Assembly (NCBI RefSeq): GCF_029914245.1
Contig: NZ_JARYZI010000009.1
Location: forward strand, 62,001 to 126,000
Direction of reading: 5' to 3'
From: Fusibacter bizertensis
GTDB taxonomy: Bacteria; Bacillota; Clostridia; Peptostreptococcales; Acidaminobacteraceae
Length of the DNA stretch: 64,000 nucleotides
The notes beneath the pieces are model-generated. The model made no database searches. It saw only the letters and a list, made by a program, of their open reading frames with translations, and was not told the origin of the DNA. A program made the position numbers and the translations under genes. Below are positions 34,611 through 44,673 of the stretch, piece after piece (the first letter of the stretch is position 1; each line of letters begins with the position of its first letter).

Positions 34611-35057
34611 TTAGAGTGTTATTATTTCTTCTATTTCTTCATCGCTTAAAACATTGTCAAGATCAATTACAATAATCAATTCGTTATTGTAAACGCATAC
34701 TTCAGAAATATAAGCATTATCTCGTTTGATTGCAATTTTGGGTGGAGGCATAATCAAAGATTCTTCAACAGTCATTGACTGAGACGCGTCATCTACCAAA
34801 AATCCGATCTGAATATCACCTTTTCTAGCAATGAGAATTCTCTTTTCATTCATCTTTTGCTCTGCCATTTTAAATCTTTTTTTCAAATTTACAACTGGGA
34901 TGATATCGCCTCTAAGATTTAATAGACCATCGATATATGCTGGACCATTTGGTAATGGTGTAATTGAAGCATATTCAGTGATAGACGCAATATGATTGAT
35001 ACTGGCTGCAAATTTCTCTTCATTTAATTTAAAAATAATGTACTGTTTATCAGCCAT
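34611..35057 (-). CDS. cheW: CheW-like chemotaxis coupling protein
   Basis: 148 residues, a single CheW SH3-like domain (Y-I-I-F-K-L-N-E-E-K-F-A, P-L-P-N-G-P-A-Y-I-D-G-L-L-N-L-R-G-D-I-I-P-V-V-N-L, G-F-L-V-D-D-A). It links methyl-accepting receptors to CheA. No CheA, receptor or flagellar gene is in the window. It is 14 bases downstream of ynzC, so it is a member of the unit led by the GGDEF giant. Confidence 0.9.
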   Translation of the reverse strand: MADKQYIIFKLNEEKFAASINHIASITEYASITPLPNGPAYIDGLLNLRGDIIPVVNLKKRFKMAEQKMNEKRILIARKGDIQIGFLVDDASQSMTVEESLIMPPPKIAIKRDNAYISEVCVYNNELIIVIDLDNVLSDEEIEEIITL

Positions 35058-35071
35058 ATTCTTGCCCCCTA

Positions 35072-35248
35072 TTAATCTTTATATACGATTTCTACATTAT
35101 CGAGTTGATTTTTGAAATTTTTACGAAATGCTTTAAGGTATTTTTCTCTTAATTCTAACTGCTCTATTGTTTCTTCTTCAGTTAATCCAACTGTTTTTTT
35201 CTTTTGAGCTAACGCATTTATTCTATCTAACTTTTCTTGTCCTAACAC
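35072..35248 (-). CDS. YnzC-type small protein (DUF896/UPF0291)
   Basis: 58 residues, start GTG with GAAAGG at good spacing. The sequence follows the DUF896 pattern closely: K-L-D-R-I-N-A-L-A-Q-K-K-K, G-L-T-E-E-E, E-L-R-E-K-Y-L-K-A-F-R-K-N-F-K-N-Q-L-D-N. YnzC of Bacillus is a small helical protein under SOS control; its role is unknown. It lies between hutH (29 bases) and cheW (14 bases) and is easily missed because of its size and GTG start. Confidence 0.9.
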   Translation of the reverse strand: MLGQEKLDRINALAQKKKTVGLTEEETIEQLELREKYLKAFRKNFKNQLDNVEIVYKD

Positions 35249-35277
35249 TTTAACACCTTTCTAAGCTCGGTATAATC

Positions 35278-36810
35278 TTATACTTTAAGTGTTCCGAGCA
35301 CATCTTCTACCTTTGTCAAAATTTTATTTGTTTTTATTATATCATATATTTTATTAAAATCTACATTCATTACTCGATCTTCTTCAATTTTAGAAACTGA
35401 ACTTCTAATCACGTCATATGCAGCTTTCGTTCCTTTTCCAAGGCGTGTTGCGTCTGAAAAATCAATCGCTTGTGCAGCACATAAAAGTTCAATTGCAATT
35501 ACGTTTTGTGCATTAAAAAGGATCTCTTTCGCTTTTCGCGCAGCTATGGTTCCCATACTTACGTGATCTTCTTGATTTGCCGACGATGGTATCGAATCTA
35601 CACTAGCTGGATGAGCAAGCACTTTATTCTCTGATACTAAAGAAGCAGCAGCATATTGTGCAATCATAAAGCCAGAATGTAAACCACCATGTGGTGTTAA
35701 GAATGCAGGAAGACCGCTTAGCTGTGGATTAACCAATCTTTCAATTCGTCTTTCGGAAACATTTGCAACTTCTGCCAGAGCGATTCCTAAAAAGTCAAAA
35801 GGCAATGCCATAGGTTGACCATGGAAATTTCCACCTGAAAATACAACGCCATCTTCTGGGAAAAGAATTGGATTATCAGTTACGGCATTAATTTCAATAT
35901 TGATTCTCTCAACCACGTAGTTCAGTGCGTCTTTAGAAGCACCGTGTATTTGAGGAATGCAGCGTATTGTATAGGCATCTTGAACTCTTATTTCACCTTG
36001 TCTTGTCGTTAGACCACTATCTTCTAATATTCTTAACATGTTAGCAGCTGTATCAATCTGCCCTTGATGTGGTCTAACCATATGGAGTCTTGGATCAAAT
36101 GCATCTGTAATACCTTTAAGTGCTTCAACAGTCATTGCAGCAGATATATCACTTAACTTAACCAGTTGTATCGCTTCATAGGCTGTGATAGTACCTACAG
36201 CGGTCATCACTTGTGTTCCGTTTATCAGTGCGAGACCTTCCTTTGATGTCAATTCAATAGTTGGTATCCCCGCTTTAGCCATTGCCTTAGCGCCATCCAT
36301 TCTAACGCCTTCGTAGATAGCTTCTCCAAGTCCAATCATAACTAGAACCATATGAGAAAGTGGTGCTAAATCTCCACTTGCTCCAAGCGAGCCCTTTTCA
36401 GGAATGATTGGGTGAACGCCCTTATTTAACATTTGAACCAGTGTATCTATCGTTGCAGGCTGAACGCCACTATGCCCTTTGGCCATATTATTAACACGTA
36501 ATAACATAATTGCTCTTACAATTTCTTCTGAGAAAGGATTGCCAATGCCACAAGAGTGACTGATGATTAAATTTCTTTGTAGGTCCTTTGTTTCTTCTTT
36601 GGATATTGTCACATCAGAAAATTTCCCAAATCCAGTTGTTATGCCATATACAACTTTTTTAGAATCAACTATTTCATCTACAAATTTTCTCGCTATAATT
36701 ACTTTGTCTTTAGCTTCTTGTGACAATTCAACTTTATAACCAAACCTAGAAACTTCTAAAACTTTATCAATTGTTAAGCTTTGTCCATCAATCATGACAA
36801 CATTTTTCAT
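35278..36810 (-). CDS. hutH: Histidine ammonia-lyase
   Basis: 510 residues, normal length. The Ala-Ser-Gly triad that forms the MIO cofactor is present in G-S-L-G-A-S-G-D-L-A-P-L at about 140-151. Other motifs: V-V-Y-G-I-T-T-G-F-G at about 55, and S-S-A-N-Q-E-D-H-V-S-M-G near 410. It removes ammonia from histidine to give urocanate, the first step of histidine breakdown. It lies 25 kb from ftcD-hutI-fchA in this window, inside a unit with YgiQ and YnzC, so its control differs from theirs. Confidence 0.95.
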   Translation of the reverse strand: MKNVVMIDGQSLTIDKVLEVSRFGYKVELSQEAKDKVIIARKFVDEIVDSKKVVYGITTGFGKFSDVTISKEETKDLQRNLIISHSCGIGNPFSEEIVRAIMLLRVNNMAKGHSGVQPATIDTLVQMLNKGVHPIIPEKGSLGASGDLAPLSHMVLVMIGLGEAIYEGVRMDGAKAMAKAGIPTIELTSKEGLALINGTQVMTAVGTITAYEAIQLVKLSDISAAMTVEALKGITDAFDPRLHMVRPHQGQIDTAANMLRILEDSGLTTRQGEIRVQDAYTIRCIPQIHGASKDALNYVVERINIEINAVTDNPILFPEDGVVFSGGNFHGQPMALPFDFLGIALAEVANVSERRIERLVNPQLSGLPAFLTPHGGLHSGFMIAQYAAASLVSENKVLAHPASVDSIPSSANQEDHVSMGTIAARKAKEILFNAQNVIAIELLCAAQAIDFSDATRLGKGTKAAYDVIRSSVSKIEEDRVMNVDFNKIYDIIKTNKILTKVEDVLGTLKV

Positions 36811-36854
36811 AACGCTTCCCCTTTTTGTTGATATTTTGTTTACATCTTACCAAA

Positions 36855-38720
36855 TTATCGTCTTTTTTGAGTCTTTTTAGAACTTGATTTACTTTGCGTA
36901 CGTTGTGAATACGATTGTTTACCAAGTTTAGGTCTGATTAATGCTTTATCATGTGTGCCAATTAGATCTTGTCGATTGGCTAGAATAAGAGCTTCATAAA
37001 CCAACTCATAGTTTCTAGGATTTTTGTATTGTAAAAGTGCACGTTGCATTGCTTTTTCCTGTGAAGTCTTAGGGACATAAACTGGTTTCATCGTTCTTGG
37101 ATCAATGCCAGTATGATACATACATGTACTTAGAGTCCCTGGAGTAGGATAGAAATCCTGCACTTGCTCTGGTGTATAGTTTATATCTCTCAAATACTCC
37201 GCTAACCTAATAGCTGATTTGAGGGTACTTCCTGGGTGTGAGCTCATCAGGTAAGGAATAATATATTGCTCTTTCCCTATAGATTTATTAATATCGTCAA
37301 ATGTTTTCACGAACTCGCTATACAGTTTACCACTTGGTTTCCCCATGTAGTCAAGTACGGTTTCATCTATGTGTTCTGGTGCAACTTTAAGCTGGCCACT
37401 TACATGATGTTCACAAAGGTCAAAGAAAAAGTCTTTTGAGTCATCATACATGAGATAATCATATCTAATCCCACTGCGTATAAATACTTTCTTAACCCCT
37501 TCAAGTTCTCTTAATTTTGTCATTAACTCTGCATAATCTGTGTGATCGACATTCAAGTGTTCACACGGTTCAGGATAAAGACATTGTTTATGCTTACACG
37601 CTCCGTGTTTTAATTGTTTATCACATGCTGGGTTTCTAAAGTTAGCTGTTGGACCACCAACGTCATTGATATAACCTTTGAAATCACTATCAGAGATAAT
37701 CTGCTTAGCTTCCTCTAAAATTGACTCATGTGATCTAGAACTTACGATTCTACCTTGATGAAAAGCAAGCGCACAAAATGAACAATTACCAAAACAACCT
37801 CGTTCACTAATAATACTCAGTTTGACTTCTGAAATTGCTGGAATTCCACCTAACTGCACATAAGTTGGATGAATAGCGCGTTGATAGCCTAGGTTAAATG
37901 TCCAGTCTAGCTGATCACGTTCAAGTGGTCTTGTAGGTGGATTTTGGACCAAATATCTATCTTGATGTTTCTGGACAATTGTTTTACCTCTTATTGGATC
38001 TTGTTCGTCATATATTTTTTTAAAACTCTTTGCGTAAGCAACTTTATCTTTACTTACGATTTCAAATGGATCAATTTCTAGATAGTCTGGAAGCATGTCT
38101 AAGTGACTTGTCATAAAGCAAGTGCCTGGGATATGTGTAATATATTCTACATCAATACCATTATTTAGGTATTCAGCTATCTCTACGATCTGATGTTCTC
38201 CCATGCCAAATACAAGTAAATCAGCTCCACTGTCTACTAAGATTGATCGGCGTACCAAGTCATCCCAATAATCATAATGTGCAAATCTTCGAAGAGAGGC
38301 TTCAATTCCACCTATAATAATAGGTAATTTTTTATATTTTTTTCGAATGAGGTTGGTATATACAATTGTAGCACGATCAGGTCTGAGCCCCATTTCACCA
38401 CCTGGTGAAAAACTGTCCGTCTGTCTTCTTTTTCTAGAGACATAATAATGGTTTACCATTGAGTCCATGTTTCCAGAAGTTACCAAGAAGCCTAATCTTG
38501 GCGTCCCTAGTTTAGTTATACTTTCAGGATCGTTCCAATCTGGTTGTGCAATGATGCCAACTTTATAGCCAGCATCTAATAAAACTCTTCCAATTATGGT
38601 TGGACCAAAAGTAGGATGATCAACATATGCATCGCCAGAAACTAAGACGAAGTCTACGCCTTCCCACTCAAGTCGTTTAAGGTCCTCCTGATTCATAGGA
38701 AGAAAGTCATTTAATATCAT
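36855..38720 (-). CDS. YgiQ-family radical SAM protein
   Basis: 621 residues. N-terminal YgiQ domain (D-F-L-P-M-N, V-S-G-D-A-Y-V-D-H-P-T-F-G), radical SAM centre with the cluster cysteines in R-G-C-F-G-N-C-S-F-C-A at about 305-315, and a further Cys-rich stretch (C-K-H-K-Q-C-L-Y-P-E-P-C). The tail is basic (K-S-S-S-K-K-T-Q-K-R-R). The reaction is unknown for this widespread family. It sits 43 bases after the GGDEF giant and 45 before hutH. AAAGGGAAACAC precedes the ATG. Confidence 0.9.
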   Translation of the reverse strand: MILNDFLPMNQEDLKRLEWEGVDFVLVSGDAYVDHPTFGPTIIGRVLLDAGYKVGIIAQPDWNDPESITKLGTPRLGFLVTSGNMDSMVNHYYVSRKRRQTDSFSPGGEMGLRPDRATIVYTNLIRKKYKKLPIIIGGIEASLRRFAHYDYWDDLVRRSILVDSGADLLVFGMGEHQIVEIAEYLNNGIDVEYITHIPGTCFMTSHLDMLPDYLEIDPFEIVSKDKVAYAKSFKKIYDEQDPIRGKTIVQKHQDRYLVQNPPTRPLERDQLDWTFNLGYQRAIHPTYVQLGGIPAISEVKLSIISERGCFGNCSFCALAFHQGRIVSSRSHESILEEAKQIISDSDFKGYINDVGGPTANFRNPACDKQLKHGACKHKQCLYPEPCEHLNVDHTDYAELMTKLRELEGVKKVFIRSGIRYDYLMYDDSKDFFFDLCEHHVSGQLKVAPEHIDETVLDYMGKPSGKLYSEFVKTFDDINKSIGKEQYIIPYLMSSHPGSTLKSAIRLAEYLRDINYTPEQVQDFYPTPGTLSTCMYHTGIDPRTMKPVYVPKTSQEKAMQRALLQYKNPRNYELVYEALILANRQDLIGTHDKALIRPKLGKQSYSQRTQSKSSSKKTQKRR

Positions 38721-38762
38721 GTGTTTCCCTTTCTAAATGAGCGCATTGCTCTGTGTAGATGA

Positions 38763-41700
38763 TTAAAACAGTATGTGTTCTAGAACTGGTCTAAGTGATT
38801 CAACAAAATTGAAATTACTAAAATCAAATTCTTTAACTTTAATTCTTACTGAAATCGCTAATATACCTCTTTGCTTCTCGGAATTAAAACTCATAATAAT
38901 ATAAGATTTCCAATCTGGCATTATAGTCACTTCTGAACCCACTTCTTCTGAGATAGTTAACTCATCCCAATCGATAAAGTAGTGACTCTGATTTGTATTG
39001 ATATATTGGTTGATAATCCTCTGTTCAACAACAAGGGTATCCCCAATTATGTCTAATCCCTTTTTCTTATAGAGTACTTGCTTGATCTGATCATTTTCAT
39101 CAAGCTTTAGAAATTGAATTTCATCCCCTTCAGTTATATCAAGTAATGAGATAAATGTATTTCTAATGCCTTCTTCTTGAGAATGTCCATGATTCAACTG
39201 GTTGATAATATCTAATATTGCTTGCATGTTTCTCGTGTCAGATGAGATATTGCCCGTTAATATGCCCGTCAATCGATCATAACGATGCCCTTCTTTGATG
39301 AGGTTATCATCCCAACTTGTAGATTTATTTCGACCATTGTTTTTACTATAGTAAAGCGCTTGATCTGCTTTCTCCACAAGTTCTTCTTCATTGGCACCAT
39401 CAATTGGATATGTCGAAACACCAAGACTTACTGTAAGCGGATGTTCTTCCCCTAACAATTTGCTTTGTTGAATCAACAACCTGATTTTCTCGGCTACTTT
39501 ATAACCACTTGGCGCATCAGTCTCAGGTAAAATAATAATAAACTCTTCTCCACCATAACGTGCTACATAGTCAGTATTTCGAACAGATTTTAGCAAGAGT
39601 TCACCAATTCTAGTAAGAATTTCATCCCCTTTACGATGTCCATAAGTATCATTGACATTTTTAAACTTATCTATATCCAACATAATCACTGATAAACTAT
39701 AGTTTTGTTGTCTTGAGATACTCATCATGAGTGCAAACTGTTGCTCTATATATTTTCTTAGATACACGCCTGTTAGTTTATCAATTGTAGAAAGTTTTTT
39801 CAAGTTATAGTTGTCTATAAAGACATAGATCAAATTTATAAAAGATTTTGCTTGTTCAAAAGTAAAGTCATTAAAACGATTAATTACATTAGTGGTATCT
39901 AAAAAAACATAACCACTGATTTTTTTCTTTGATGCAAACATATCATCTCTTCTTTTTTCACCAAAATCCTTTGCAATTGTCGCTTCATAAATAGGAAAAC
40001 AGATCATGCCCTTTTGATCGTCAATTAACAGTTGTGCATTTGTATTTGAGTTCAACTTAGAGATGTAAATGCCATCTATATCGTTACCGAAATTATTAAT
40101 CAAACGCATAATATCATATTCTTTAGCACCTTCTGCGGTGCTAATAACTTCACTAATATTATCATTTTCATCTAGTAAGTAAATAAATGCACGTTCACCA
40201 ATTGTTACCTGTTGTAAGTACTTAAGAATAAGCTTAAGGTTTGTGATTTCATCTTTTTCTAAATGCTTAATTAAATCAATAGAACTTTCATACTTTTCAT
40301 GGTCCGTTAGCTCATAATTTTTATAAACCAGATTTAAGAACTCACTATTATTGTATAGAAGATTAAACTGACTTAAATCGAAAAAGTCTTCAACGGTATC
40401 AATTCTTCCCTCAACAATTAAGCCATACTTACTGCCTTCAAAATTGAGTAAAATTCTGATGATTTTGTTGATCTTATTTTTAAGTGCCATTTTTAAATCG
40501 TCTTGAAGGATATACGTTTCTTTGAACTCATAAGGAATGTTTGCAGTAAGATCTGCGATAACATCAAGCGCCATAAGATAATACCTTAAAGCTTCATAGG
40601 TATTTCTCTTTTCATAGTACTCGTTCCCCAATATATAATAAACACGCCATAAGAATTCAGAGGATTGCTCTTTAATTTGATCAATTAAAGTAAGCGCTCG
40701 TTCAATGGCATAATCGGAAAAGCAAGCTTCTATAAAATCTCTTTTAAGCCTCACTAATTTAGTATTATAGCGTTTCATCAGCGCATAATCCATCTGTAAA
40801 AGTCTTTCCGCAGATAGATAATCGTTCTCTACGATGGTATCAATAAGAAGTTCTAAGACAAACTCTCTAAGCAATTTAGATTCTGCTGGATTTTCAGTAC
40901 TTTCAAATAAAGATTCAAGTTCTTGATGTGGCAAACTTTTTACGGAATGTCGCTCCCCTTTATTGTTTAGTACAATATTTTCTTTTTTATAGCTCAGCTT
41001 TAAGTCTATTATTTTTAGTCGATATTTTCGATATTCATCTACAACTTCATCCGCATTAAACTCGTAACGCCACTGGTTCACTTTCATAATACTATTCATA
41101 GCTAGAAAATACTCAAAATGAAGTAAATAATAATCAAATTTATCATAATCCCTTTTTTTAATAATTTGAACTTCATGTTCTAATCTTGCGATTAACTTAT
41201 GTGCTTTACCATAGTTTTCATTGAGAACTTGTCCATGGCATAAGTTTAATAAAGAAAGTATCGTCATATTTTTATCGCCGACATTTTCCGCCATTTCATT
41301 TGCTTCTTCAAAATATTTGTTAGATGTTTCGTATCGCCCTTCTATCCTATAAGTTTCTCCAAGATTATTGAGATATATTGGTAAGTTCATAAAATAGTTC
41401 CTGTTGATGGCTTTAGTATATGCTTTCCTAAAGTAATCTCTCGCTACTATATAATCCCCATAACCATCTAGGTAAATTACACCAAAATTATTGTAAGCTC
41501 GAACGATGTTTTCTTCATCATTACTCTCTTTATAGTATTTTAAGCTTTCAGTAAAAGCATCAATACTTGCATCAAACTGATTATTGTATAGATGATTAAT
41601 TCCCTTCTCATTTTCAAACACTGCAATATGATGGGGTAAATTGTTCAATTTACTTACTGCAAGATAATGCATCGCTAAAATACGATGACCTTCTAGGTCA

Positions 41701-44141
41701 CCTTTACTAATCGTGCATTTACATTTTATAAAAGCTGCCCTTAACTCGCCTTCAAGATAGCCAATTTCAGATGATAAGGTTAATGCGTCTTGAGATAGTT
41801 CTTCTGATCTCGCAATGTCATTTTTAAAGTATAGGATATAAGCATGTTCTAATTGAACGTCAATTCGACTTGCATCAGATACATCTTCGATAAAACCATA
41901 GAGGAAATTAACACGTTCCATTGCTTTATCCAGTCTACCAGCCTTTATCAGCAGTTTGATCAATTTCATACCTAATTCAATCACTTTTAAATGCATATTT
42001 AACTTCAAATAAAGTTCAAGGCCCATATCAATCAAGTCAATTGCTTTATGACTATTTGATTTCTCTAGGTATAGATTTGCAAATTTCACACAATAAATAG
42101 CCGCTTGTTCAACATTTTCACTGGCAATAAAATAGTCTATTAAGCTTTCATTTACTTCACCATGTTCGATAAACTTTTGTTCAAACATCTCAGCTGCTTT
42201 AACAGATATTTCTACGAACTCAGTTTTACTTAAAGTATCAAGAAAAGTTTTTCTCAATTCATTGGTATTAAAAACAAAAACATATTCTACATCACTGATT
42301 CTTTTATTCAATATATGTTTTTCTTCCATTTCGTACAGAAAATAGTATCCAAACTCCTCTTCAATCTCGGCGAAATTAAAAATGGTTTGCATGCTAAATG
42401 AGCCCTTAAGAACAGATAGTTTTCTAAGAACTTCATAATATTCTTTATTTATACTATTTACTATATTATCAAAATCTTCGCGCTTATGATCGAGATAATC
42501 AAAAGTAAAACTATCGTCTACTTCATCAAAGTTCCACATCATTCTAAACTCATCAAAGAAGATTACACCGTCATACCAAAGCCTCTTGATCATTCTTTTA
42601 GTCACACTAGCTTTACCTTGATTTTCAAGCATTAACCTATGCGTTAACTTATACGGTATATAATTTAATCCCAGAAGCGATTGAATAATTTGCCCTGTTT
42701 CTTCTAAATTTAAAGATGATAATTTGAAATGATTAAACGTATCCATATATTTCTTAATTAAAGCTTCAGCATCGTTTGTCGTAGCTACGACATAAAAATT
42801 GGTAGACCCCTTAAATTCAAAGAGCATCTCATAAAATGTCCGTTCAATGTTACTGATTTTTTCAAAATCATCTATTAGGAATATGAAAAATTTATTGCTG
42901 GTATAATCTATAAAAAAATTAAAAACTCTATTCAATATCCGTAAATATTGCGCTTGAACATTAAAATCTCTAACCTCTTTTATATTCCACTTGACTGCAA
43001 GTTCAGGCACTAATGAAGCGAGTTCTTGTCCATATTTTTGTATCAGTATGGGGGAGACGTCTTCCTGTTCAGAAATGTGTCTAATCAGTGCTTTGGTTGT
43101 ATAAAAGACATCGGAAAAATCTGTAGGTTTAAGATAGATATAACTGTATCTGTTAAACTTTGAAATATAATAAATTTCATTTAAAACTCTTGATTTTCCA
43201 CTACCATTTTCCCCTTGTATAAAAAGAGCATGTTGAGTTAATGCTTTTTTTGATTTGAGTTCTAACAGTTTCTTTATGTCTTTAATAAGGGCTTCTCTAC
43301 CAATAATCTTAGTAGTATCGTGAATTTTATCATAATATTTAACATCATTATTATCTACTTCTATCCAAATCAATAAAGCAAGTTCATCGATGAACTGACG
43401 GATACTTTCATGTCTCTCATCTCGTATCTGGCTTGTTGCCCTAAGAATTAACCTCTGAATTTCGTTATTATGTCCACTGTTCGATATATTTTGAAGTGCT
43501 CTTGTTCTATAATCAACTCTATAATATAAATAGTAGATTAATGCACCTACTGAATAAATATCAACTTGTTCATTGGTCTCCTCGCCCCATATAATTTCAG
43601 GTGCAATAAACTGACTGTATCGTTCATGGTCTAGTTTAAAGTAATAGTCATTAATAAAATTTCCAGCTATATCTTTCAATTTTAGCTGGATTTGCCCCTC
43701 TTTTCGAATCAATATTAGTTGATCAAAGTTTAGGTATTTATAAACTACACCTCTAAAATGTAAAAAACGCATCACTTTACAAAGCTGAATAATGACGCTG
43801 TTAATCTCTGATTTATTAAGTTCAATATAAGACACAACATTATCTTCTTCAAAATGCTCATAGGTATAAAAATATTGCTTTCTGTTAACTCTATTCCCAT
43901 TCACGGTAAGAATTGCTTGAAATTCAAATGCAGAAAGCAAATTTTCATGTACGATAGTTTTGATTTCTACAAACTGCTCCTCCATTTGCTTGATAAAGTC
44001 ATAGTTAGACATTTCAGTGTCAAAGATTCGGATACGTTTGATTTCTTTATTCTTTGCTTTGTCCGATACAAGATACTCAATAAAACTGCTATCCTTATGG
44101 ATCAATTTGATAATATCGTATCTTTCATTAATTACTTTCAA
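38763..44141 (-). CDS. Giant signalling protein: pseudokinase, AAA ATPase, TPR, GAF, GGDEF
   Basis: 1792 residues. Residues 1-255 have a Ser/Thr kinase fold, but the catalytic H-R-D is Y-K-Y (about 133-135) and D-F-G is D-I-A-G, so it is a pseudokinase. Residues about 270-560 are an AAA/STAND-like ATPase with Walker A G-E-N-G-S-G-K-S (about 309) and Walker B F-L-I-D-D (about 424). Residues about 650-1150 are TPR-like helices, then a GAF-like region. A GGDEF domain has active-site G-G-E-E-F at about 1529 and the inhibitory R-x-x-D site five residues before it. A second GAF-like part ends the chain. It should make cyclic-di-GMP. Start TTG, preceded by AGGAGG; 26 bases after a MarR gene. Confidence 0.88.
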   Translation of the reverse strand: MKVINERYDIIKLIHKDSSFIEYLVSDKAKNKEIKRIRIFDTEMSNYDFIKQMEEQFVEIKTIVHENLLSAFEFQAILTVNGNRVNRKQYFYTYEHFEEDNVVSYIELNKSEINSVIIQLCKVMRFLHFRGVVYKYLNFDQLILIRKEGQIQLKLKDIAGNFINDYYFKLDHERYSQFIAPEIIWGEETNEQVDIYSVGALIYYLYYRVDYRTRALQNISNSGHNNEIQRLILRATSQIRDERHESIRQFIDELALLIWIEVDNNDVKYYDKIHDTTKIIGREALIKDIKKLLELKSKKALTQHALFIQGENGSGKSRVLNEIYYISKFNRYSYIYLKPTDFSDVFYTTKALIRHISEQEDVSPILIQKYGQELASLVPELAVKWNIKEVRDFNVQAQYLRILNRVFNFFIDYTSNKFFIFLIDDFEKISNIERTFYEMLFEFKGSTNFYVVATTNDAEALIKKYMDTFNHFKLSSLNLEETGQIIQSLLGLNYIPYKLTHRLMLENQGKASVTKRMIKRLWYDGVIFFDEFRMMWNFDEVDDSFTFDYLDHKREDFDNIVNSINKEYYEVLRKLSVLKGSFSMQTIFNFAEIEEEFGYYFLYEMEEKHILNKRISDVEYVFVFNTNELRKTFLDTLSKTEFVEISVKAAEMFEQKFIEHGEVNESLIDYFIASENVEQAAIYCVKFANLYLEKSNSHKAIDLIDMGLELYLKLNMHLKVIELGMKLIKLLIKAGRLDKAMERVNFLYGFIEDVSDASRIDVQLEHAYILYFKNDIARSEELSQDALTLSSEIGYLEGELRAAFIKCKCTISKGDLEGHRILAMHYLAVSKLNNLPHHIAVFENEKGINHLYNNQFDASIDAFTESLKYYKESNDEENIVRAYNNFGVIYLDGYGDYIVARDYFRKAYTKAINRNYFMNLPIYLNNLGETYRIEGRYETSNKYFEEANEMAENVGDKNMTILSLLNLCHGQVLNENYGKAHKLIARLEHEVQIIKKRDYDKFDYYLLHFEYFLAMNSIMKVNQWRYEFNADEVVDEYRKYRLKIIDLKLSYKKENIVLNNKGERHSVKSLPHQELESLFESTENPAESKLLREFVLELLIDTIVENDYLSAERLLQMDYALMKRYNTKLVRLKRDFIEACFSDYAIERALTLIDQIKEQSSEFLWRVYYILGNEYYEKRNTYEALRYYLMALDVIADLTANIPYEFKETYILQDDLKMALKNKINKIIRILLNFEGSKYGLIVEGRIDTVEDFFDLSQFNLLYNNSEFLNLVYKNYELTDHEKYESSIDLIKHLEKDEITNLKLILKYLQQVTIGERAFIYLLDENDNISEVISTAEGAKEYDIMRLINNFGNDIDGIYISKLNSNTNAQLLIDDQKGMICFPIYEATIAKDFGEKRRDDMFASKKKISGYVFLDTTNVINRFNDFTFEQAKSFINLIYVFIDNYNLKKLSTIDKLTGVYLRKYIEQQFALMMSISRQQNYSLSVIMLDIDKFKNVNDTYGHRKGDEILTRIGELLLKSVRNTDYVARYGGEEFIIILPETDAPSGYKVAEKIRLLIQQSKLLGEEHPLTVSLGVSTYPIDGANEEELVEKADQALYYSKNNGRNKSTSWDDNLIKEGHRYDRLTGILTGNISSDTRNMQAILDIINQLNHGHSQEEGIRNTFISLLDITEGDEIQFLKLDENDQIKQVLYKKKGLDIIGDTLVVEQRIINQYINTNQSHYFIDWDELTISEEVGSEVTIMPDWKSYIIMSFNSEKQRGILAISVRIKVKEFDFSNFNFVESLRPVLEHILF

Positions 44142-44167
44142 CTGAATACGCCTCCTATAAAGAACTA

Positions 44168-44593
44168 CTACAACTCTACTTTTTCATTGAAAATACCAAA
44201 ACCCATATCAATTGCATCAATTACATCTTCATCTAATTGACATAAAATGCTTTCCACATAGTTCACTCTATTCTCCATTACAAGTTTAATGAGATCATGA
44301 CCTTTTGGTAATACGACAATCCTTACAATTCTACGATCATTTTCATCTTTTACTCGTTTTACCAGTTCATTACGCTCCATACGATCCAGTAGGTCAGTTA
44401 CAGTACTACAAGCAAGGTACATTCTTGAACTTAACTCACCAATCGTCAAATTATCTTCTTTTCTTAAATATTGAAGTGCTTCAAATTGCGGGGGTGTTAT
44501 ATCAACATCATTCAAGATCTCTCTACCTTTTTTCTTTATCTTATAACATACACGTCTTAAATTTTCTTCTATTCTAACGGTTCTTTCATTCAT
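44168..44593 (-). CDS. MarR-family transcriptional regulator
   Basis: 141 residues with the MarR winged helix: P-P-Q-F-E-A-L-Q-Y-L, recognition helix region L-S-S-R-M-Y-L-A-C-S-T-V-T-D-L-L-D-R-M-E, wing D-E-N-D-R-R-I-V-R-I. I chose the ATG at 44593 because GGAGG is best placed for it; two other in-frame ATGs lie just upstream. It heads the unit with the GGDEF giant and probably represses its own promoter at 44627-44659, where a TTAG-N5-CTAA dyad covers the -35. Confidence 0.88.
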   Translation of the reverse strand: MNERTVRIEENLRRVCYKIKKKGREILNDVDITPPQFEALQYLRKEDNLTIGELSSRMYLACSTVTDLLDRMERNELVKRVKDENDRRIVRIVVLPKGHDLIKLVMENRVNYVESILCQLDEDVIDAIDMGFGIFNEKVEL

Positions 44594-44626
44594 TTTCATT
44601 ACCTCCATGATTGTCTCTTACCTACT

Positions 44627-44659
44627 ATTTTACAAAATAAATATACTTAGGTAAACTAA
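44627..44659 (-). promoter_or_regulatory. Promoter and likely MarR operator of the giant-protein unit
   Basis: -35 TTTACC (44650-44655), 17-bp spacer, -10 TAAAAT (44627-44632). A dyad TTAG-N5-CTAA (44647-44659) covers the -35. A further TTACCTA/TAGGTAA pair (44618-44624 and 44648-44654) brackets the core promoter. Confidence 0.6.
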
Positions 44660-44673
44660 ATTCTCTATTTACA

